From Triatoma infestans (taxonomy: Eukaryota > Arthropoda > Insecta > Hemiptera > Reduviidae), in NCBI GenBank assembly GCA_011037195.1, contig JAAEAF010000257.1, positions 266,125-330,124 of the forward strand: a stretch of 64,000 nt of DNA, written 5' to 3'. This document shows positions 57,350 through 64,000 of the stretch, in pieces (the first letter of the stretch is position 1; every line of letters starts with the position of its first letter). A model generated the notes under the pieces. It saw nothing but the letters and a program-made list of their open reading frames with translations, searched no databases and was not told the DNA's origin. Made by a program: the position numbers and the translations under genes.

Positions 57350-57815
57350 AAAATCATTTTTTTTTTTCCACCGGAAGAATGTTTTAAATAAAACTAATAG
57401 GTTTATGTCTATGCAATTAGCATCACAAGTTTAAAGAAAATCATTGTAATCTTTTTTCCAGAAATTTCCGAACAACTCCAAACCTATTCTGTATAGTCGC
57501 ACATTTGATTAACCAATTTTTGGAAAATTAGAAATTATAGATCAGTTTCTAATATTACTTGGTAGATACGTTGAAAAGATATTTTACTGGAAAGCGTAAA
57601 GATGCTGCTCTTTCGGAACTGAACTTCATAAAAAAATTCAATTTTTTGTGGAAAAATATTTCAAATAAAGGTGATCGGCATTTATCTGTGTAGACAGTAT
57701 AATAAGTTTAAAGAGATTATGCCCATATTCGAGAAAATCGAGAAAAACTGAAGAGAAAAAATCAGTAAAATGATGGATTTTGATACAAATGTTATTGCGT
57801 TCCCTCTTAAAAATT
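57350..57815 (-). repeat. Family R, diverged minus-strand copy
   Basis: Minus-strand: AGAGGGAACGCAATAACATT, TCAGTTTTTCTCGATTTTCT, CTTTATTTGAAATATTTTTC, then a second unit with AACATTCTTCCGGTGGAAAA. Confidence 0.6.
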
Positions 57816-57939
57816 GAATATCATACGATAGAACGTTGAAGTTGACTCAGAGAAAGAATTGACATAAATTAAAACAATCATTGTAATTATATTAGCTTCT
57901 AATTTCTATTTGATTATGAGTTCATGCCCTGTATAATGT

Positions 57940-58740
57940 TAATATACAGGGTATGTAAATCTTTTTGGAAGATGCCTCCCATTGGAAGGGAGATAGTCCC
58001 TATCAAATTTTATTAGCTATCGAGAATATGTTAAGTTGAAGTTAAGAGGTCACGAGTTAGTCCAAACTAAGTGAGTATTATGTTTGGATATAGTCCTAAA
58101 TATGAACTATATGTCAGGAATATGGGAGGGAGAATGGCATGTCTGGAAGAGTGAAGGAAATGTATTTGGTTTTGGTGAGTGGACCTTTGATCTCCACCTG
58201 ATTAACCAATCATGGAGAGAGATGATATGGATGGGATTGTAGGAATACAAAGGTAGGACCCAGGTGTTGAGCAATAACACATGTGCCAACAGCATAAGAT
58301 TGTTTCGGGATGGGAAGGAATACCTGCGCTATAGAAGATATATATATATATATAGGAGGGGAGCAAGGACACCAGCATGGAAAGGTAGAGGATCTGTAAA
58401 AATCCAGAAGAAATGATCAGATAGGTAGATGTTATTATATAGTAGGTAGATCTTGAGCGTCCACAGTAAACCGCCTGAATGATGTCCAGGAATATATCAG
58501 GGCAGTACTGTTTCTGCTCAAGAGTGGATGAGATGGCGTCAATAATGTGATGTCACTTTGGGAATGTTGAACGGGAAGTTAGGAAACCATACTGAAAATT
58601 TAGAAGGAAATCATCAAGGAGAGGATCAATTCTTACAAAGCATCTTACCCATGGCAGTTAGCAAACTGACTGGTCAGTAGGAAGAGGGAAGATGATTGGG
58701 CTTATTAGGTCTAGATGTAATAGTTAAGAATTTCTATAAG
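57940..58740 (-). pseudogene. Jockey LINE copy, minus strand, strongly decayed
   Basis: From right to left on the minus strand: SLLTAMGKML-like sequence (near 58650), FSVWFPNF-like text, DAISSTLEQKQYCP (near 58520), then LHDWLIRWRSKVHSPKPN (near 58180), matching the jockey block that follows the YADD motif, and a 3' UTR block (GGGAGGCATCTTCCAA, near 57985) shared with 52762-52785. Unlike the copies at 50.6 and 52.1 kb it retains sequence between motif 1 and DAISS. Many stops. Confidence 0.75.
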
Positions 58741-58779
58741 AAAGGGAAATGGATAGTTCTAAGAACTGTATTGTAAGGT

Positions 58780-59046
58780 ATTTTTTTAACTTTTTTATTG
58801 TCTGTGGGAAGGGACCAAGCCCTATGCTATCCAAAGCCCTTCTGGGCCCATATAGCTACCCCAAAGTTTTGAGCCTTCTCTGTGCACTGCCGGCCTTCGA
58901 ACAGTGTCCTCTCGTTACAGACAACACTGTCTCTCACCGGACAGTGAGGTGTAAGAGGCTGCTAGGAAGAAAAACATCTAAGGGCAGCAGCTGGATTCGA
59001 ACCCGGGACTGCTGCATTGCTAGTCCAGCACGCTACCACTGAGCAC
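58780..59046 (-). mobile_element. tRNA-derived SINE inside the jockey copy
   Basis: Minus-strand copy with poly(T) at 58781-58796, body blocks (GGGCCCAGAAGGGC, GTCCGGTGAGAG) and head at the right (loop CTAGCAA, B box GGGTTCGAATCC). The A box is cut short after GCTCAGTGG, at GAGCACGT (59040). Confidence 0.85.
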
Positions 59047-59089
59047 GTATTTTAAGGTGCTGCAGAATTTCATGTAAACAGGAACATGC

Positions 59090-59580
59090 TTGACAAAAAT
59101 AGATGATCTGTTAGGTTTTGCGCTATTTTCATTCGCAATATTCCTCTTCCAAGTATGACTAGCGATGCAAACGACTTTGTGGTTGATATCTCAACTGATG
59201 AAGTGTGTATGTTATAGCTGTGCCAGTTGAGTGAGGGGTCTCTGCGGTTATGGCGGATTGGTTTTTGTCTCCGGTTTGTATAGATGACGTCTATTGTTGC
59301 AGATTGCTTCGCGTGTTGTTATTTGATGGTGACATGGTGAGCCTCTGGGTTTCAAGCTGGTCATCAGAGCGCCACACTGCATCTTGATGTGCTTTAATTA
59401 AGACATCAATTTGCGCATTAATGGCTTTTGTAGATATTTTTTGTATTTCTAACGCACTAGAGTCATGTTCTAGCGAGAAATCGGTCTAATTGAAGTGAGA
59501 GAGGAGGCGGATGTTTTACCTGAAGGTATTTTCTTAGGCGGGGATAAGCTTGACAACACAAGGCGTTCAGATTCCATTAA
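59090..59580 (-). pseudogene. Decayed ORF, probably LINE ORF1 N-terminal part
   Basis: A minus-strand start at 59576 gives MESERLVLSSLSPPKKIPSG, SASSLTS; after a frameshift SALEIQKISTKAINAQIDVL and HQDAVWRSDDQLETQRL, a charged, heptad-like stretch that could be a coiled coil. Its position upstream of the decayed jockey RT on the same strand fits an ORF1, but I find no zinc knuckle. Function not assigned beyond that. Confidence 0.4.
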
Positions 59581-61221
59581 TTCTTGAAATTAGTGTATGT
59601 ATATCTATTGTGCATTTAAAAAAAATAATAAAATAAAAAAAAAAAAACGCAATTCCAATTAAAATTTTCCGGAACAGTTTTTGAAGAAGCTGATACTTCA
59701 AAATTTAAATTGCACAATGAGCATTCCTAGGTTGTCTTGCGATCGGCCGGTATTATCCAGATGCGCTATCTGATTCTAAATAAACGTTGTTTAGATCCTC
59801 TTCGCCTGATCTTGTTTAAATATTTAAGAGCCAACTATAAGTTCATTAAAATGTCCAGATTAAAAACGAAATTGTCAATTAAAATTATGACATTTGCATT
59901 AAGAGAAAACCGTATGAATGATTCATATCAGAATTTTTTAAATATATATTATTTTCTCTTTTTTTACTATTTCTTATTTTTTTTTTTCTGTTTGGTTTTA
60001 CTGTAATTATGAGTCCGTGTTTAAAGGGAGAAATCATAATATAATAAAATTTATTATTTAATTAATGATGGTGATGTGTTTACGTGCAAAAAAAATAATT
60101 CAAAATTGTGGGAGTGAGCTTTTTATAGGGAACTTAATGGATCATTATAGAGTATTGCGGGTAAAAGTTAATGTAGACATCAGACTTAGCTATTAAATAA
60201 CACTCAGTTTAAGTTGCGGATAGTATCTTGGATAGGATCGGCCCTTAATATACCCTTGTGTAACGCCTTTGCCTTCTTAGCCTTACGTTCCGTGTATACT
60301 TGACGTTGGTTTAGTATTAGAGTAGCTGGTAGGTATTAGTGGAAGCAGCCGCGGTAATAACTTCATTACTAGGTTGGTGCCGCCTCGCAGTTGGGCGTCT
60401 AACAGAGGTGTGGCTCGGATTCATAAGTAATGGAGTCTTTACACGTTGGGAATTTTGTTGTGTTAGGTGGTTTAAAGGCACGCGAGTAGCGTACAGCACT
60501 CACCAAACATACCACACACATACATTCATTCACATATACACACACACACACACACTCACACAACTGTTTTGTTGGTCGCCTCTGTTATTAGAGAAGAATT
60601 GCTATACTACTGGCTGGTAAGTTGTTCGACCTTAGGCAGCTTATCTGGGCGTCCACATCTGGAGCTACCGCGCACCCCTTCTACATTTAGAGCACGAAAT
60701 CCTTAAAAAGATATGTTAATATACTCGCGTGGTATTAAATAAATTTGAAATCATTTTGTACCAACCATACTTTATGCATTATCGATCAACTCAAAGGTAA
60801 ACCAGTCTTTAAATGAATAATTTACATTTTCTTGAAGGTAACCAAAATATTTCAGTAATGAAAGGAATCTGCAACCAGTATTTCTCAGTTTCAATTTCCT
60901 TTTCTGTTATATTATTAGAAAATTACAAAATAAAAATTCAATCTCACACATACTTAATCCCTACTTATATTTTGTATTGCATACTTATAGCGTTCAAGGA
61001 CTTTCTGTGACCTTGGAGATATAAATGCAACCGTTACAACAATTTCAGTGTATATGTGCAAAATGACAAAATTAAATTTTTGATAGGAAAATATTTAATT
61101 TTCTCGACCAACCAAACCAAATTTAAGCAAAATAATATCCCCTTAATTTATCAATTTAAAATCATTTCGTTCATCCATTTCGCTTTTATCCTAAGTAGAC
61201 ATAATAGTCACCGAATGTTGA
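59581..61221. other. Unassigned interval with a GC-richer island and a (CA)n tract
   Basis: Mostly AT-rich. 60220-60680 is GC-richer and contains a 15-base match to the universal small-subunit rRNA 530-loop core (60345-60359) and (CA)n at 60538-60555. No rRNA gene is present around it. No coding region recognised. Confidence 0.4.
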
Positions 61222-61790
61222 TTAGATTAGATTAGTGGGGGTTGGCTAACAAGCCTAACCACCCGACCTCCGTGGGACTTCTGTGGCATCCATAATTAGA
61301 ATACCCTCTCCATTACTGTCTGTTTATTAAATTAAGAATCTAGAGAAAGAGACTCCTGGGTATAGCCTGAGGGCATCAATTTTTCTTCCCCGAAGAGGCG
61401 CACAAACCCCTCACACTGACATAAGTGCAATGCTGTTTCTTCGTCTTCTTCTTGACAAAACCGGCACGGCTATCCGTTGTTAGCCCCCCATGCTTCTTGA
61501 GTCTAGAATTGCCAGTGAGAAGGCTTATATTCATCGGAGAATGTTTGCACCAATCGCCCGGCACCTAATCTATCCAAAAATCCTCCGTAAAATAGTCAAT
61601 GCTCTGTATATGTTTTATTACCATTGTTTGAGATCTGAATATCCCGTTAGTTCTTGAAGTGGCCACACAGGTTATTCGAAGTTCCATTTGAACCTGTTCG
61701 CCCACTTTAATTCGTTTATCTCCGCCTCCTGTCTTCCAAATAAAAAAAGAAGAAGAAGAAATTCTCGGAAACCCACTCCGAAGGACCAAA
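61222..61790 (-). pseudogene. LINE G copy 2: zinc-knuckle C-terminus and 3' UTR
   Basis: Minus-strand reading gives SLLTGNSRLKKHGGLTTDS (near 61510), then in the next frame CRFCQEEDEETALHLCQC (61395-61450), the C-terminal Cys-Cys-His-Cys knuckle, FGEEKLMPSGYTQESLSLDS and a stop near 61330. The 3' UTR (GGTGGTTAGGCTTGTTAGCC) ends in ACTAATCTAATCTAATC at 61222-61240. Same family as 40752-41230, with a better-preserved knuckle. Confidence 0.75.
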
Positions 61791-61859
61791 CGGACTGGCT
61801 TCGTGATGTGCTTAATACGCGTAATTACCGTTTTTCAAGGAGTTAGATTGCTTGTCCCC

Positions 61860-62935
61860 TCCTTTAAACATAGACTCACCGCCAAAAAATTCCGGCCACT
61901 TAAAAAATTACATTAATTTAATAAATAATATAATATTGCCTGGTCGGTTTTACCATTTATTTTGTTTTGGCAATTAACAGTTAACCGATTTAGATTAAAT
62001 TGGACTTTGTCATTACACTCACGGTATCAAAGAAAGTAAATAAATCAAAAATGTTTACTACTTTAAGTTCATTTATTATCATTTATCAATTAGTTTATTT
62101 TTATTCAGTTTGAAGCAATTTTTATTTGCTTTGGCTTTGCTTTAGCTTGTAAATTGAAATTAAAAATTCGAATTTCAAAAATGCCCCTTAATGCCGAAGT
62201 TTCGCACGTGTTGTAGCACTTTAGATGATGGCCGCTTCATCAGATATGCAGCTATTTGCAATCGGTATTTCCTGCCAAACTCTACGATACGCAGTGCAGC
62301 GTTACAGGTTAACAGGCTCATAATCAAGAAGGCCAGGATCAGTGCGTCCAAGGACTTGCTGAACAGCGGGACGACCGTTTTTTTAACACTGACAGTTTTA
62401 CGAAATCGTCATCTAACAGTTATTGAAGTAGTTCTTCGCCTCCAAGAGGTCTAAGAAAACAGCTCGAATGAGATTGAATGAGCAAGGTTTAATGGCGTTT
62501 CGCCCGCCAAGAGAGCCAGGACATACCAGGGAGCACCGAATTACTCGCCTTGAGTTTGCACGGCAATACATCAATTGGTCTCTCGAGCAGTGGGCAAGTA
62601 TATTGTCTACTGACGAGTACCGATTTGCCTTAAGGGTTCCAGACGGCCTTGAAAGTGTGGAGGAGAAGAGGTGAGAGATTTGCACAATGTAATTTTAATC
62701 TCCTAGGCCTTTTCTAACGAGGCTCTCTTATGGTTTGGGCAAGTATCACTTTACAAGACGTACGGAGTTAGTGAACGTTCTAGGAGGTTCCATGCCTGCT
62801 GCTCGATATTTGGCGGATATACTGCAAGCAATGTGCAGTATCATGTCGTAGATAGGTGAGGAGTTTGCTGCGTTAATGCACGATAGCGCTCGTACACATA
62901 CACCCCACATAGTTGGCTATGGCCCAAAGAGCTAA
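61860..62935 (+). pseudogene. Tc1-like transposon, decayed
   Basis: A plausible left end at 61876 (ACTCACCGCCAAAAAATTCC) is followed by transposase remnants on the plus strand: the N-terminal DNA-binding part is unclear (62190-62460), then RLNEQGLMAFRPPREPGHTR (62468-62530), ITRLEFARQYINWSLEQWAS and ILSTDEYRFALRVPDG (first catalytic Asp in STDE; 62590-62650). After a stop come FAQCNFN, SLMVWASIT, and EEFAALMHDSARTH (second catalytic Asp, usually HDNARPH; near 62880). The third acidic residue and a right inverted repeat are not found, so the 3' end is lost. Confidence 0.8.
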
Positions 62936-64000
62936 TGCAAAAAAAAAACATAGTGCAGGCCTTTCTTAATAATCATAATATTGACTTCCTTTGAATGAAG
63001 TTTACAATGTACATTATTGTAAAGATGTAAAAAAAAAAATTAAAAAAAATATAAACGAAAAAGAAATAGCAAATAGAGTTTTAATTGCTCTAACTTTTCA
63101 GCAATTTGCAATAAATTTGAGATTTTCAACTAAATTACTCGTACATTACTACAGTTTTATCAATAAAAGAATTTCAATTAAGACTTCTACATTCTTATTA
63201 CTTTATATTCTATTTTTTTTATCCAACTTATTTCTTATATAAATGTGCAGGTTTATTGTTGTTGAAACTGGTTTTATTTATTTCCTACTTAGCAATGATG
63301 TTTGGTCAAGAAGAAACGCCTCCATCATTCTAACAGAAACTAAAGAGACAGTTTATTTTTTGTTCTTTTTCTTCCTATTGCACACACTGCCGCTCACACA
63401 GACAGACAAACACATACACACAATGTACATTTCCGTCAGTCTGTCTTAAATCAGTCAACACGGTGACAAAAGAAAAGAACCAGAAAGGGAACCGTCTACT
63501 TTTTTATCTTTCTACTCATTCCTTCCAACTTCTCTTCGACTATCTGGACAGTCATCCTACAGTTGATCTTCCTAACTCGATTCAATTCCCATACAGAATT
63601 AAATATAATTCCATCCAATTCACTTCAATTAAATCGAATATTTTATTTATTAATTATAATAAATCTAGAGCCAAACTGTATGAATTGTAATATTTGTACA
63701 CTTTTACTAATCATATTGATTTTTCTTCGTTCTATCTAAGTTTCGCCATGTATGTTTAAACTACCTACAGTTAATTAAGTCTGTTTACAACAGCCTCTCT
63801 GAAGAGTTACTCTAAATTTACCAGAAGTTTCAATTCACAATTTTCAAATTTTACTAAATTTACTTACCCTAGTTCTGATGTGAGAGGTTTTCCAATATCA
63901 AATTTAACAGAAATGCTGCGCTTAGAACCAAAATTATCGATATAAATTTACTGGGGAGCTTCTTCAGGAATCGAATCGTAGTTGAGAGTAAAAGCGCTAC
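62936..64000. other. Unassigned AT-rich interval at the right edge
   Basis: Short AT-rich ORFs only; imperfect CCATCCAATTCACTTCAATT-type repeats near 63590-63630. Nothing recognised. Confidence 0.4.

Noticed and set aside
57944..57974. Palindrome CCCTGTATA...TATACAGGG as a complete MITE or terminator
   Set aside because: Only about 30 bp; it may be two abutting element ends, but nothing larger is supported.
60200..60700. Bacterial or mitochondrial rRNA insertion
   Set aside because: Only the 15-base 530-loop string matches; no flanking rRNA sequence is recognisable.

Overview
The window looks like non-coding, repeat-dominated nuclear DNA from an arthropod, most likely an insect (this is inference; order not determinable, a hemipteran is only a guess). 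It is strongly AT-rich. I see no operon, Shine-Dalgarno site or complete host gene. It holds many decayed copies of element types common in insect genomes: non-LTR retrotransposons (LINEs), mariner and Tc1-like transposons, TA-flanked MITEs, tRNA-derived SINEs, solo LTRs, and Penelope-like fragments with hammerhead-ribozyme-like motifs.

Layout. 1-3563: minus-strand jockey-type LINE with ORF2 endonuclease, ORF1 zinc-knuckle Gag and a CpG-richer 5' leader; its RT lies beyond the left edge. 4.2-5.6 kb: a large copy of a high-copy compound repeat, called family R here, with further pieces near 10.4, 19.3, 20.4, 21.9, 26.5, 28.3, 38.1-39.8, 43.4, 50.2-51.1, 53.7 and 57.6 kb. 6.6-10.1 kb: a minus-strand LINE flanked by 220-230 bp direct repeats and split by a second, plus-strand RNase H LINE. 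11-20 kb: SINEs, a TA-flanked MITE, another LINE, and paired inverted Penelope-like pieces around a minisatellite. 22.9-24.1 kb: a second MITE copy carrying a LINE insertion. 27.3-29.5 kb: a LINE tail, a nearly closed inverted pair of Penelope-like pieces with the best hammerhead motif, family R, and a solo LTR with a 5-bp target duplication. 32.3-32.9 and 44.8-45.4 kb: further LTR candidates. 38-39.8 kb: family R interrupted by a 921-bp mariner and a SINE. 42.2 kb: a second, unrelated hammerhead-like motif. 47.0 and 49.2 kb: two MITEs. 49.6-55.4 kb: a composite SINE, jockey fragments and a LINE with a perfect 15-bp target duplication. 57.9-59.6 kb: a decayed jockey copy with a nested SINE. 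61-63 kb: a LINE tail and a Tc1-like transposase relic.

The elements form a layered record: MITE hit by LINE, LINE hit by LINE, family R hit by mariner, SINE and jockey. All coding parts carry frameshifts or stops, so none looks autonomous. The only hint of a host gene is one short candidate exon near 6.2 kb. The most interesting signals are the hammerhead-like motifs in at least two sequence families, the long direct repeats exactly flanking a truncated LINE, and family R itself.
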